The position numbers and the translations under genes are program-made. From Pelagibacterium lacus (GTDB lineage Bacteria > Pseudomonadota > Alphaproteobacteria > Rhizobiales > Devosiaceae), in the NCBI RefSeq assembly GCF_003345525.1, contig NZ_QQNH01000003.1, positions 124,001 through 188,000 of the forward strand: DNA of 64,000 nt, in the 5' to 3' direction. Shown here in pieces: positions 36,542 to 44,943 of this stretch (position 1 is its first letter; each line of letters opens with the position of its first letter). Below the pieces are notes generated by a model. That model worked only from the letters and a program-made list of their open reading frames with translations. It searched no databases and was not told the DNA's origin.

Positions 36542-37926
36542 GCCGGGAGGAGGGGCGTGTCGAGGCGTTGCTGGGCTGCCGCCACCCCATCGTGCTGGCC
36601 GGGATGGGCGGGGTGGCGCGCTCGGATCTGGTCGCGGCGGTCACCGAAGCCGGCGGCTTCGGCTTTCTGGGCATGGTGCGCGAGCCCGTCGGCCTGATCC
36701 GGAGCGAGGTGGAGGCGCTGCGCGCGCGGGGCCATCGGAACTTCGGGGTCAACCTCATCCCCGCCGCGACCGACAAGAACCTGCTGGAGCGGCAGGTCGA
36801 CGCCATCATCGATCTCGGCGTTCCCGCCGCCATGCTGTTCTGGGCCGTCGACGCCCCTGTGGTGCGGCGCCTGCGCGCGGCGGGGGTCACCGTGGTGCAT
36901 CAGGTGGGATCGCCCGAGGAAGCGCGCGAGGCGGTGGAGGCCGGGGCGCAGGCGATCATCGCCCAGGGGTGCGAGGCAGGCGGGCATGTGCGCGGCACCA
37001 CTCCCTTGCGCCGCTTGTTGCCTGCGGTCTGCCGCGCGGTCGCCGTGCCGGTGCTGGCGGCTGGGGGGCTGGCCACCGGGACCGATCTCGTCACCGCCCG
37101 GGCCCTCGGCGCGAACGGCATCGTTCTCGGCACCGCGCTGATCGCCGCGAGAGAATCCTTTGCCCATGACCATCACCGCCAAAGGCTGATTGCCGCCCGG
37201 CCCGAGGATACGCTCCTCACCGACGCTTTCCACGTCAACTGGCCCGACGGCGCCATGGTGCGGGTGCTGGCGAGCGCGGTGACCCGGGGAGAGCGCGGCG
37301 ACCCGCGCGGCGCCTCGGAAGTGATCGGCGAGGAGGAGGGGCGGCCGATCTACCTGTTCTCCACCGATTCCCCCCTGCGCTCCATGAGCGGGGATTTCGA
37401 GGCCATGGCGCTCTATGCCGGCACCGGTGTCGGCGCTGTCACTGCCATCCGGCCTGCCGCCGCCATTATTGCCGACATCCTCGCTGGGGCCGACGCCCTC
37501 CTGGATGAGGACGGCGACCCCGAACACGCAGTCTCCGCCTCCCCGACCTGTTATGCCGGGGAAATGGGCGGCGCCTATATGGGCCTCCTTGACGACGCCG
37601 AGACAGCGGCCGAAATGGACGCCATCCTCGCGCTCCTGTCGCAGGGGCTGATCGCCGCGCTGGAGCGGCGGGGCGACGGACCAAATCAGCCGCCCTTCGA
37701 AGGGGCCGATCCGCTCTATGCCCGCCATATCCTCGCCCTGCGGCCATTTGCCTCCGGATCGCCTGGTCGGCCCGCGCCCGAAAGTGGCGTGGCGCCAGAG
37801 GCCCTGCCGGCCGCCATTGCCGCCCGGGTGCGCGCCGTCCTGCCGCGCTTGCCGGAGACCGCGGGCCGGCGGCGATTGCTGGCGCTGGCGCAGGCGCTGG
37901 AAACCAGGGCGATTCCTGTCGTTTGA
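36538..37926 (+). CDS. Nitronate monooxygenase-like flavoprotein with C-terminal extension
   Basis: A 462-residue protein. Residues 1 to about 330 are the TIM-barrel NMO/2-nitropropane dioxygenase domain, with HPIVLAGMGGVA, the catalytic His 150 in EAGGHVRG and the FMN phosphate site GGLATGTDLVTARALGANG. About 130 extra C-terminal residues carry SPTCYAGEMGGAYMG, which resembles a small helical domain (possibly DUF6306) normally separate. Such enzymes oxidise nitronates with FMN and O2. It is coupled to the DUF488 gene by ATGA overlap. Confidence 0.82.
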   Translation: MSREEGRVEALLGCRHPIVLAGMGGVARSDLVAAVTEAGGFGFLGMVREPVGLIRSEVEALRARGHRNFGVNLIPAATDKNLLERQVDAIIDLGVPAAMLFWAVDAPVVRRLRAAGVTVVHQVGSPEEAREAVEAGAQAIIAQGCEAGGHVRGTTPLRRLLPAVCRAVAVPVLAAGGLATGTDLVTARALGANGIVLGTALIAARESFAHDHHRQRLIAARPEDTLLTDAFHVNWPDGAMVRVLASAVTRGERGDPRGASEVIGEEEGRPIYLFSTDSPLRSMSGDFEAMALYAGTGVGAVTAIRPAAAIIADILAGADALLDEDGDPEHAVSASPTCYAGEMGGAYMGLLDDAETAAEMDAILALLSQGLIAALERRGDGPNQPPFEGADPLYARHILALRPFASGSPGRPAPESGVAPEALPAAIAARVRAVLPRLPETAGRRRLLALAQALETRAIPVV

Positions 37927-37989
37927 GGGTTTTTGCTCCGTCTTCGGATGCCATTTCCGGTTGGCGCGGTCGGCCGCGCTGTGAATAAT

Positions 37990-38006
37990 TTGGAATGCTA
38001 TTCCAA
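37990..38006. promoter_or_regulatory. IclR-type operator upstream of the iclR gene
   Basis: TTGGAATGCTATTCCAA is a perfect 7-3-7 palindrome ending 43 bp before the start codon of the IclR regulator. GGAAT-N3-ATTCC is the usual form of IclR-family operators. A near copy lies in the divergent promoter at 46930-46942, so it probably sets both autoregulation and the regulon. Confidence 0.75.
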
Positions 38007-38049
38007 TTGAGAAACAAATATCGTAACGTCCCGGCCAAGGAGAGCCCAG

Positions 38050-38874
38050 ATGACAGTTGCCGCAGTTGCCCGGTGCTTGAACGTGCTAGAGGCTTTGGCC
38101 GGAGAGGCGGAATCGGTTGAATTGACCGATCTGGCCGCGCGACTCGACATGCCGGCCAGTGCGCTGCACCGGCTGATGACCACGCTGATCGCCCAGGGCT
38201 GGGTGGTGCAGGACCCGCACAGCCAGCGCTATGCGCTCTCGCTCCGCATGGCGACGCTCGCCTTCCGCAATCTCGATGCCCGCGCGGTGCCCGATGTGGT
38301 GAGCGCCGTATTGCAGAAACTGGCCCGCCGCACCCGGGAATATTGCCGCCTGGCTATTGTCGAGGGCGAGGATCTTGTATGGGTGGCGCGGGCCCAGGGT
38401 GCGGTGACCGGCCTGCGCTACGACCCCGACATGGGTCAGGAAATCGTCCTCCACGCCACCGCCAACGGCAAGGCCTGGCTTTCGACCCTGCCCGAAGAAG
38501 AAGCCTTGCGCATCGTCTATGCAAGGGGCTTTTCCGCCAAGCGCGAGCTGGGCCCCAAAAGCGCCTCGACCATCGACGAGTTCCGCCAGAAGCTCACCGA
38601 GACCCGCCAGCGCGGCTACGGCATCTCGCTCGAGGAGGCCGAGGCCGGCACCGCGGCCATCGCCGTGCCGTTCTTCTCCAGCACCGCGCCGGGGGCGGCG
38701 GTGGCCGGCACGATCAGCGTGGCCGGCCCCACCGTGCGCATCCCGCCCGAACGGTTCGGCGAACTGGCCGAGGCGCTGCACGAGGCGGCGCGGGAAATCG
38801 CCGGCATCTGGCCGCTGCGCAGCCGCCAGCGCGGCCGTCTCAATCATTCTGCTGCCGTAGAGGCCGTATCATGA
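38050..38874 (+). CDS. IclR family transcriptional regulator
   Basis: A 274-residue regulator with an N-terminal winged helix-turn-helix (about 1-70; LTDLAARLDMPASALHRLMTT). An IclR ligand-binding domain (about 85-255) contains LVWVARAQG, LHATANGKAWLSTLPEEE and GYGISLEEAEAGTAAIAVPF. It is the first gene of the ABC transporter/isomerase/dehydrogenase operon; its stop overlaps the permease ATG (ATGA). AAGGAG lies eight bases upstream of the start. The effector is unknown but likely the transported compound. Confidence 0.93.
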   Translation: MTVAAVARCLNVLEALAGEAESVELTDLAARLDMPASALHRLMTTLIAQGWVVQDPHSQRYALSLRMATLAFRNLDARAVPDVVSAVLQKLARRTREYCRLAIVEGEDLVWVARAQGAVTGLRYDPDMGQEIVLHATANGKAWLSTLPEEEALRIVYARGFSAKRELGPKSASTIDEFRQKLTETRQRGYGISLEEAEAGTAAIAVPFFSSTAPGAAVAGTISVAGPTVRIPPERFGELAEALHEAAREIAGIWPLRSRQRGRLNHSAAVEAVS

Positions 38875-39629
38875 CGCAAATATCGATGCTTCGGCGGGTG
38901 GCCGAGCCGGCCCTCTGGTTCGTCGGCCTTCTTGTGGTCTGGGAAATCCTGGTGCGGGGCTTCGCCGTGCCGACCTTCATCCTGCCCGCGCCGAGCCAGT
39001 TTCTCACCCAGATGGTGGTCGACTATCAAAGGCTGGCCCAGCATGGCTGGGCGACCACCCAGATGATCCTTATCGGCTTTGTGGCCGGTGCGGTTCCGGG
39101 GCTGATCCTCGCCTATCTCATCGCGCGTTTCCGTCTGGCCGAGCAGATCCTTTATCCGGTGGTGGTGTTCATCCAGGGCCTGCCCAAGATCACCCTGGCG
39201 CCGCTGCTGCTGGTGTGGTTCGGCTTTTCCGACTTCCCGAAAATCCTGCTCACCGCGCTGATCACCTTCTTTCCCGTGCTGGTCGATGCGGTCACCGGCT
39301 TTCGCTCCATCGACAAGCGGCAATATTATCTCAGCCGCTCCATGGGCGCCTCCTGGTGGCAGACCTTCTCCAAATTCGAGCTGCCCACCGCCGCGCCCTA
39401 CATCTTCTCGGGCTTCCGCATCACCGTCGTCGTCGCCGTCACCGTGGTGATCGTCGTCGAATGGCTCAATTCCCAGACCGGGCTCGGCTATCTGGTGCTG
39501 CGCGCCATGGACAGCTCCAACACGCCGCTCCTGTTCGCCATCCTGTTCGTCGGCTCGATGATCGGGGTCGCGCTGAGCGCCTGCGTGACGCTGGCCGAAA
39601 GACTCTTGCTGCCGTGGAAACAGGCCTGA
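38871..39629 (+). CDS. ABC transporter permease (SsuC/TauC type)
   Basis: A 252-residue permease with about six helices and the coupling loop with EAA-like motif in SRSMGASWWQTFSKFELPTAAPYIFSG. FIQGLPKITLAPLLLVWFG is typical of the nitrate/sulfonate/taurine/pyrimidine-precursor class. With the second permease at 40741 and the ATPase at 41583 it forms an importer for an unidentified small organic molecule. It overlaps the iclR stop by 4 bp. Confidence 0.92.
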   Translation: MTQISMLRRVAEPALWFVGLLVVWEILVRGFAVPTFILPAPSQFLTQMVVDYQRLAQHGWATTQMILIGFVAGAVPGLILAYLIARFRLAEQILYPVVVFIQGLPKITLAPLLLVWFGFSDFPKILLTALITFFPVLVDAVTGFRSIDKRQYYLSRSMGASWWQTFSKFELPTAAPYIFSGFRITVVVAVTVVIVVEWLNSQTGLGYLVLRAMDSSNTPLLFAILFVGSMIGVALSACVTLAERLLLPWKQA

Positions 39630-39670
39630 CGGCGCAAGCGGAGAAAAAGCTTCACTTCAAGGAGGATATC

Positions 39671-40672
39671 ATGACTGCATGTTCAACCAAGGCTCTTATC
39701 GTCTCGCTGCTGATGGCGACGGCGCTGCCGGGAGCGGCCCTCGCCCAGGACCATGTCAGCGTCCAGATGAACTGGACGGCGGACTCCGCCCATCTGGGCT
39801 TCGCCATGGCCGAGAGCCTGGGCATCTATGACGAATACGATCTCGACGTGGAGATGATCGAGGGGCGCGGCTCGGCCGTCGCTGCCCAACTCGTCGCCAC
39901 GGGTCAGGTCGATCTGGGCTATGCCGACGCGGTCGCCGCGCTCAACGTGGCGTCCCAGGGTGCGCCGATCCGCATCATCTCGACCATCTGGAAATCCGGC
40001 CAGTTCGGCATCCAGTCCCTGGCCGATTCGGGGATCGAGGGACCCCAGGACCTCATCGGCAAGCGCCTTGCCGTTTCACCCGGCTCGGCCATGCTGCCTC
40101 TGATTCCGGTGTTCCTGCGCGCCAATGGCATCGCCGAGGGCGACGTGGAGATCACCAACTCGTCGGAAAACGCCTTTATCGGCCTTCTGACCTCGGGTCA
40201 GGTCGACGCGGTGTCCCAGACGCCGGAAAACATCGTCGTGCCGCTGGCCGCCGAGGGCATCGAAGCCAACAACATGTATTTCTACACCAATGGCGTACCG
40301 CTGGCGAGCCTCAGCCTCGTCGGCCGCGAGGACAAGCTGGCCGAGCGTCCGGAGGTCTTCTCCCGCTTCCTCGAGGCCACGGCCAGGGGCTGGCAGGAAG
40401 CCATGCAGGACCCCGAAGCCGCCGTCGAGGCGCTGATGGAGATGTTCCCCGAAACCGAACATTCGCGCGAAGCGCTGCTCCAGGCCGCCGAATACAGCTT
40501 CGCCTCGGTCTGCCCGGGTGGGGAAGGCGACATCATCGGCTACACCTCGGCGGAAACCTGGGACGAGATGTATGACGTGATGACCACGGCCATGGACCTC
40601 TCCGCCGACCGGCCGGTCGCCGACTACTATACGCTCGATTACACCCCGGAAACGGACGTTCTCTGCAATTGA
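39671..40672 (+). CDS. ABC transporter substrate-binding protein (NMT1/THI5 type)
   Basis: A 333-residue periplasmic protein with signal peptide MTACSTKALIVSLLMATALPGAALA cleaved near residue 26. The mature part begins VSVQMNWTADSAHLGFAMAE, a common start of NMT1/THI5-like binding proteins, and has LVATGQVDLGYADAVA and KRLAVSPGSA. AAGGAGGA precedes the ATG at optimal distance, suggesting high expression. It lies between the two permease genes. The ligand is unknown. Confidence 0.92.
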   Translation: MTACSTKALIVSLLMATALPGAALAQDHVSVQMNWTADSAHLGFAMAESLGIYDEYDLDVEMIEGRGSAVAAQLVATGQVDLGYADAVAALNVASQGAPIRIISTIWKSGQFGIQSLADSGIEGPQDLIGKRLAVSPGSAMLPLIPVFLRANGIAEGDVEITNSSENAFIGLLTSGQVDAVSQTPENIVVPLAAEGIEANNMYFYTNGVPLASLSLVGREDKLAERPEVFSRFLEATARGWQEAMQDPEAAVEALMEMFPETEHSREALLQAAEYSFASVCPGGEGDIIGYTSAETWDEMYDVMTTAMDLSADRPVADYYTLDYTPETDVLCN

Positions 40673-40695
40673 GCGCCAACGGCTCCGCGCCAAGA

Positions 40696-40719
40696 TCGAG
40701 CGGGCCATCGCCCGCTCGA
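40696..40719 (+). promoter_or_regulatory. Intercistronic hairpin after the binding-protein gene
   Basis: TCGAGCGGGC and GCCCGCTCGA form a perfect 10-bp stem with loop CATC in the 68-bp gap between binding protein and permease. No T run follows, so it is more likely an mRNA-stabilising or attenuating structure that raises the binding protein over the membrane subunits, as is known for transporter operons. Confidence 0.6.
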
Positions 40720-40740
40720 AACAGATCATAGGCTGCAATC

Positions 40741-41568
40741 ATGTCGGAACAGGCTTTGAGCACCCCTCAAACCGAACGCTCCCCCCTCTGGTACAGGCTG
40801 GACCGCCTCCGCTCGTCCTTCGCGGGCTCGGCCGTGCTCGGCCTTTTGGCCATCGCCGCGCTGCTCGGCCTGTGGGAGTGGCTGGCGACGCTTTACAACG
40901 TGCCGCTCTGGCTGGTGCCCAAGCCCTCCAACTTCCTCGGCCGGCTGGTGTCGGACTGGCAGATGATCGGCGGCCACGCCATCGCCACCTCGATCACCAT
41001 CGTCGAGGGCTTTGCGCTCGGCGTGCTGATCGCCGTTCCCCTCGCCCTGGCCATCGCCGCCATTCCCGCCCTGGAGCGCGGGCTCTATCCGGTGATCGTC
41101 TTTCTCAACATCATGCCCAAGACCGTCATCGGGCCCATTCTGATCGTCTGGTTCGGGATCGGCCCGCTGGTCGCGGCGCTCATCGTCTTCCTGATGTGCT
41201 TTTTCCCCATCCTGGTCGACGCCATGTCCGGCTTCAAGGCCGTCGACAAGCGCCTGTTCTACATTTCGCGCACCATGGGCGCCAATGAGTGGCAGAGCTT
41301 CTGGAAGTTCCGCCTGCCGGCCGCCATGCCGCATATCTTTTCCGGGATGAAGATCGGCGTGGTCAAGGCCGTCGAGGGCGTAATCGTCGCCGAATTCATC
41401 GCATCCAATCGCGGACTGGGATTCATGGTCATGCAGGCCTCCGCCTTCATGGATATTTCTCTCATGTTCGCCGGGCTGGTGGCCGCCGCCATCGTCGCCC
41501 TGTTCTTCAACGGCGCCATGAGCGTGGCCGAACGGGTTCTGATGCCCTGGTCGCGGGCCGGACACTAG
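40741..41568 (+). CDS. ABC transporter permease, second subunit
   Basis: A 275-residue permease with six or seven helices. The EAA-type loop SRTMGANEWQSFWKFRLPAAMPHIFSGMKIG is clear, and FLNIMPKTVIGPILIVWFG matches the first permease in layout, so the transporter is probably a heterodimer. It lies between the binding protein and the ATPase. Confidence 0.92.
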   Translation: MSEQALSTPQTERSPLWYRLDRLRSSFAGSAVLGLLAIAALLGLWEWLATLYNVPLWLVPKPSNFLGRLVSDWQMIGGHAIATSITIVEGFALGVLIAVPLALAIAAIPALERGLYPVIVFLNIMPKTVIGPILIVWFGIGPLVAALIVFLMCFFPILVDAMSGFKAVDKRLFYISRTMGANEWQSFWKFRLPAAMPHIFSGMKIGVVKAVEGVIVAEFIASNRGLGFMVMQASAFMDISLMFAGLVAAAIVALFFNGAMSVAERVLMPWSRAGH

Positions 41569-41582
41569 GAAAGCTCAGCACA

Positions 41583-42407
41583 ATGAACCAAGTATCGATG
41601 ACAAGCGCCCTGTCGACCGGCCAGACCTCCGTCGCCGGAGCCTCCATCACCGCACAGGCCATCACCAAGACCTATGGCGAAGGCCCGGCCGCCTTCCATG
41701 CCCTTGGTCCCATCGATCTCGATATCAAGCCCGGCGAGTTCGTCAGCCTGATCGGCCCCTCCGGCTGCGGCAAGAGCACGACGCTGCTGCTCGCCTCGGG
41801 GCTCGAGCCCCTGAGTTCGGGAACCCTCGAGGTCGACGGCAAGCCGCTCACGAGGCCCCTTTCGGAGGTGGGGATCGTGTTCCAGGACCATCTGCTGCTC
41901 GATTTCCGCACCGCGCTCGACAATGTCATGTTGCAGCAGGAAATCCGCGGTCTCGATAAGGCCGTCATCCGCGAGCGCGCCGACATGCTGTTCGACCGGC
42001 TGGGGCTCAAGGGCGCCCAGAAGAAATATCCCCGCCAGCTTTCCGGCGGCATGCGCCAGCGCGTGTCGATCGCCCGGGCCCTGGTGCACGACCCCTCCAT
42101 GCTGCTGATGGACGAGCCCTTCGGCGCGCTCGACGCCATCACCCGCACCCAGATCCGCCACGACCTGGAAATGCTGTGGCTCGAAACCCGCAAGACGGTC
42201 CTCTTCATCACCCATTCCATCGAGGAGGCGGTGGGCCTTTCGGACCGGGTGCTGGTGATGTCGACCAGCCCGGGGCGGATCATCGAGGAGATCAAGATCG
42301 ACCTGCCGCGCCCGCGCCCGGCCCATCTGGGCGAATATCCCGAATTTTCCGCCTATGCCGAGAAGATCTATTCGATCTTCGCCAAGCTCGGCGTCTACAA
42401 GTTTTGA
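41583..42407 (+). CDS. ABC transporter ATP-binding protein (SsuB/TauB type)
   Basis: A 274-residue ATPase with Walker A GPSGCGKST, Q-loop VFQDHLLLDF, signature LSGGMRQRVSIARAL, Walker B MLLMDEPFGALD and the H-loop in FITHSIEEA. The family energises SsuC/TauC-type permeases, and the two permeases upstream are its partners. An N-terminal extension of about 20 residues before SITAQAITKTYG is not conserved, so the start could be later. ATG 41583 is 15 bp after the permease stop. Confidence 0.92.
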   Translation: MNQVSMTSALSTGQTSVAGASITAQAITKTYGEGPAAFHALGPIDLDIKPGEFVSLIGPSGCGKSTTLLLASGLEPLSSGTLEVDGKPLTRPLSEVGIVFQDHLLLDFRTALDNVMLQQEIRGLDKAVIRERADMLFDRLGLKGAQKKYPRQLSGGMRQRVSIARALVHDPSMLLMDEPFGALDAITRTQIRHDLEMLWLETRKTVLFITHSIEEAVGLSDRVLVMSTSPGRIIEEIKIDLPRPRPAHLGEYPEFSAYAEKIYSIFAKLGVYKF

Positions 42408-42421
42408 GACGGGGAGTTATC

Positions 42422-43240
42422 GTGTCGGCGGGCAGGATCGTCATCAATCACGCCACGGTGCGCGAGACCGCCGACATGGTGGCCTTTGCGCGCCTGTGCG
42501 CCGAGCGCGGGCTCGATACCGTCTCCATCTGGGGTTCGGAAATCGACAAGGTGGGAGAGAAGGCGGCCCGCGCGGCGCTCGAGGAAACCGGCCTCAAGGT
42601 GTCGGGCTATAACCGGGTCGGCCCATTCGAGCCGCAATTTCTCGACCGGGCCCGCTTCGAGCTCGAACGGGCGGCGCGCTTCGGGGCCGATCACGTGCTG
42701 GTTTTCACCGGCGGGCTGGCCTCCGGAGACCGCGATCTCGCCGCCTGCCGCCGCCGCCACGAGGATGTCATCGGTAGTCTGCTCGATCTGGCCCGCGATG
42801 TGGGGATCACGCTCGCCCTCGAACCGCTCCATCCCATGCTGGTCGGCGATCGCACCACCCTCGCCAGCCTCTCCCATGCCAATGCCCTGTGCGATGCGCT
42901 GGGCGAGGGGGTCGGCATCGTCATCGACGTGCATCACGTCTGGTGGGACGAAAGGCTGGGCGCCGAGATCGCGCGCGCCGGGCAAGCCAGGCGCATTGTC
43001 GGCTATCACGTCAATGACTGGCTCGTCCCCACCCGGCATCTGCTGCGCGACCGCGGCATGATGGGCGATGGGGTGATCGACCTTGCCGGGGTGACCCGGA
43101 TGGTCCGCGACGCCGGCTTTGCCGGCCCCATCGAGGTGGAGATCTTTTCCGACGACTGGGCGCGGCGCAGCGCGGCCGAGGTGATCGATCTTTCCATCGC
43201 ACGCTGCGCGGCGATTTTTGGCGGAGCGCTCGCGGCATGA
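42422..43240 (+). CDS. Sugar phosphate isomerase/epimerase family TIM-barrel protein
   Basis: A 272-residue AP-endonuclease-2-like TIM barrel. Segments LALEPLHPML, GIVIDVHHVWWD, IVGYHVNDW and PIEVEIFSDDW supply the Glu, Asp, His and Glu metal ligands expected for the fold. Family members include hexulose epimerases, IolE/IolI and 3-dehydroshikimate dehydratases, so the reaction is not settled. Flanking AroE-like genes make a dehydroshikimate- or polyol-type substrate conceivable. GTG 42422 has GGGGAG seven bases upstream. Its stop overlaps the next start. Confidence 0.82.
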   Translation: MSAGRIVINHATVRETADMVAFARLCAERGLDTVSIWGSEIDKVGEKAARAALEETGLKVSGYNRVGPFEPQFLDRARFELERAARFGADHVLVFTGGLASGDRDLAACRRRHEDVIGSLLDLARDVGITLALEPLHPMLVGDRTTLASLSHANALCDALGEGVGIVIDVHHVWWDERLGAEIARAGQARRIVGYHVNDWLVPTRHLLRDRGMMGDGVIDLAGVTRMVRDAGFAGPIEVEIFSDDWARRSAAEVIDLSIARCAAIFGGALAA

Positions 43241-44067
43241 CCGACCTCATTCCCAATCTCGACGGGAGCTCGCGCATCTATGCGGTGTTCGGAGACCCGA
43301 TCGCCCAGGTGCAGACCCCGGCCCTGATCAACCCCCTGTTCGCCGCCGCCGGGCGCAATCTCTTCGCGGTGCCCTTCCACGTGACCGCCGCCGCCTTCCC
43401 GGCCACCTGGGACGCTTTGGCCGCCCTGCCCAATATTGCCGGGATCGGCGTCACCGTGCCGCACAAGATCGCGGCGGCACAGCGCTGCGATACGCTGACC
43501 GATACGGCCCAGGCGGTGGGCGCGGTCAATTCCATCCAGCGCGATGGCGAGGGGCGTCTGCATGGCGCGCTGTTCGACGGGGTCGGCTTCGTTGCCGGGC
43601 TGGGCGATGCGGCCGACAGGCTCCGCAATGCCCGCGTGCTGATGGTCGGGGCCGGTGGCGCCGGGCGGGCTATTGCCCATGCGCTCGCCGCAGCGGGGGT
43701 GGCCCGGCTCGATCTCATGGATCTCAGCCCGCAATCGATCGCCGACACCGCCGCCATCGCCAATGCCGCCGCCGGGCAGGAGATCGCATTCCCGGCCGAA
43801 GGCGGACGCTTCGACCATGACGTGATCGTCAATGCCTCGCCGATCGGGCTCAAGGGCGACGCCCGCTTCCCGGTGCCCGAGGCGGCGCTGGAGCCGGGCA
43901 TGCTGGTCGCCGATATCGCGGCACTGGGCAAGATCACCCCGCTGCTCGAAGCCGCCCGGCGCCGGGGCTGCGCGACCTCTGACGGCCATGACATGCTCAC
44001 CGCCCAGATCGCCATCATCGCCGGCTTCGCAGCCGGCCTGCCGGCCGGGACGGCACTCGTCGCTTGA
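43237..44067 (+). CDS. AroE-like (shikimate dehydrogenase family) oxidoreductase, copy 1
   Basis: A 276-residue protein with the catalytic Lys 77 in GVTVPHK, FDGVGF in place of NTDGxGF, and the NADP loop VGAGGAGRAIAHAL. The substrate-binding HSxSP motif of true AroE is replaced by QVQTP (residues 24-28), so the two serines that hold shikimate are gone. It is therefore probably a catabolic paralog acting on a related hydroxy acid. Its ATG overlaps the preceding gene stop (ATGA). It ends the plus-strand operon. Confidence 0.85.
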   Translation: MTDLIPNLDGSSRIYAVFGDPIAQVQTPALINPLFAAAGRNLFAVPFHVTAAAFPATWDALAALPNIAGIGVTVPHKIAAAQRCDTLTDTAQAVGAVNSIQRDGEGRLHGALFDGVGFVAGLGDAADRLRNARVLMVGAGGAGRAIAHALAAAGVARLDLMDLSPQSIADTAAIANAAAGQEIAFPAEGGRFDHDVIVNASPIGLKGDARFPVPEAALEPGMLVADIAALGKITPLLEAARRRGCATSDGHDMLTAQIAIIAGFAAGLPAGTALVA

Positions 44068-44073
44068 GGCCAA

Positions 44074-44118
44074 AGCGTTTCCAGGAAAAGTGGAACCGGT
44101 TTTCCGGTTCGGAAACGC
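44074..44118. repeat. Palindromic intergenic element between convergent AroE-like genes
   Basis: GCGTTTCC and GGAAACGC enclose a GC-rich region with further pairing (GGAACCGG and CCGGTTC). The whole 45-bp unit looks like the GCGTTTCC...GGAAACGC type palindromes scattered in Rhizobiales genomes. It lies between two convergent genes and may act as a bidirectional transcription end. Confidence 0.6.
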
Positions 44119-44133
44119 GATAAAACAGAGAAC

Positions 44134-44943
44134 CTAAGCCCAGATTGCCATGAAGTGCTCGGCGGTCAGCCCCACCTGCCCATGGATCATTTCAAGCCCG
44201 GAATGAATCTGGGCGTTACGGGCCCTCGCCGCTTCGAGCAGCGCGGTGATCTCGGGCTTGGCCACCACTTCGGCTACCGTCATCGTCTCGTCGAGCACAT
44301 CGGGAGGGAAGGGCAGCGGGTCGCTCGCCGCCATGCCCAGAGCCGTCGCGTTGATGACGAGGGCGCCGCGCTCCGGCACCACCGGGCCGGCCACGGCAAA
44401 ATTGCGGCCGGCGGCGCTGTTGATGGCCTGGACCAGCGCCTCGGCCTTGGATGGCGTGCGGTTGGCGATGGTGAGTCTTGCGATGCCCGCTTCGAGGAGA
44501 GCGAAGGCGATGGCCATGGCGGCGCCACCGGCCCCCACCATCACCGCGTCGCGGCCTTCGAGAGGGATATTCTTCGCCCTCAGCCCGCCGACAAAGCCCA
44601 CGCCGTCGAATTGATAGCCGCGGAAGCTGCCATCGCGCTCCCGCCGCACCAGATTGACCGCCCCGACCCGCGCCGCCAGCGGGTCGATGCTGTCGCACAG
44701 CGCAAGCGCCGCCTGCTTATGGGGCAGGGTGACGCCGAAGCCGATGAGATTGGGCATGGCTTTCAGCCCCTGCCACACGGTCGCGAGGTCTGCGGCCGGC
44801 ACATGCAGCGGCACGCAGGCGATATCGGCCCCCGCCTTGGCGAAGATCGCGTTGATGGCCGTGGGCGTACGCACCTGGGCGATGGGATCGCCGATCAGCC
44901 CCATCAGACGCGTCGTGCCGCTGATCGCCACGCCGTCTACCAT
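44134..44943 (-). CDS. AroE-like (shikimate dehydrogenase family) oxidoreductase, copy 2
   Basis: A 269-residue paralog of the enzyme at 43237. It shares the altered substrate motif (QVRTP, residues 23-27), the catalytic Lys 76 in GVTLPHK and FDGVGF. The cofactor loop is VGAGGAAMAIAFAL. Two such divergent copies facing each other in one locus suggest an oxidation and a reduction, or two related substrates, rather than aromatic synthesis. The ATG overlaps the end of the FG-GAP gene by seven bases. Confidence 0.85.
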   Translation of the reverse strand: MVDGVAISGTTRLMGLIGDPIAQVRTPTAINAIFAKAGADIACVPLHVPAADLATVWQGLKAMPNLIGFGVTLPHKQAALALCDSIDPLAARVGAVNLVRRERDGSFRGYQFDGVGFVGGLRAKNIPLEGRDAVMVGAGGAAMAIAFALLEAGIARLTIANRTPSKAEALVQAINSAAGRNFAVAGPVVPERGALVINATALGMAASDPLPFPPDVLDETMTVAEVVAKPEITALLEAARARNAQIHSGLEMIHGQVGLTAEHFMAIWA

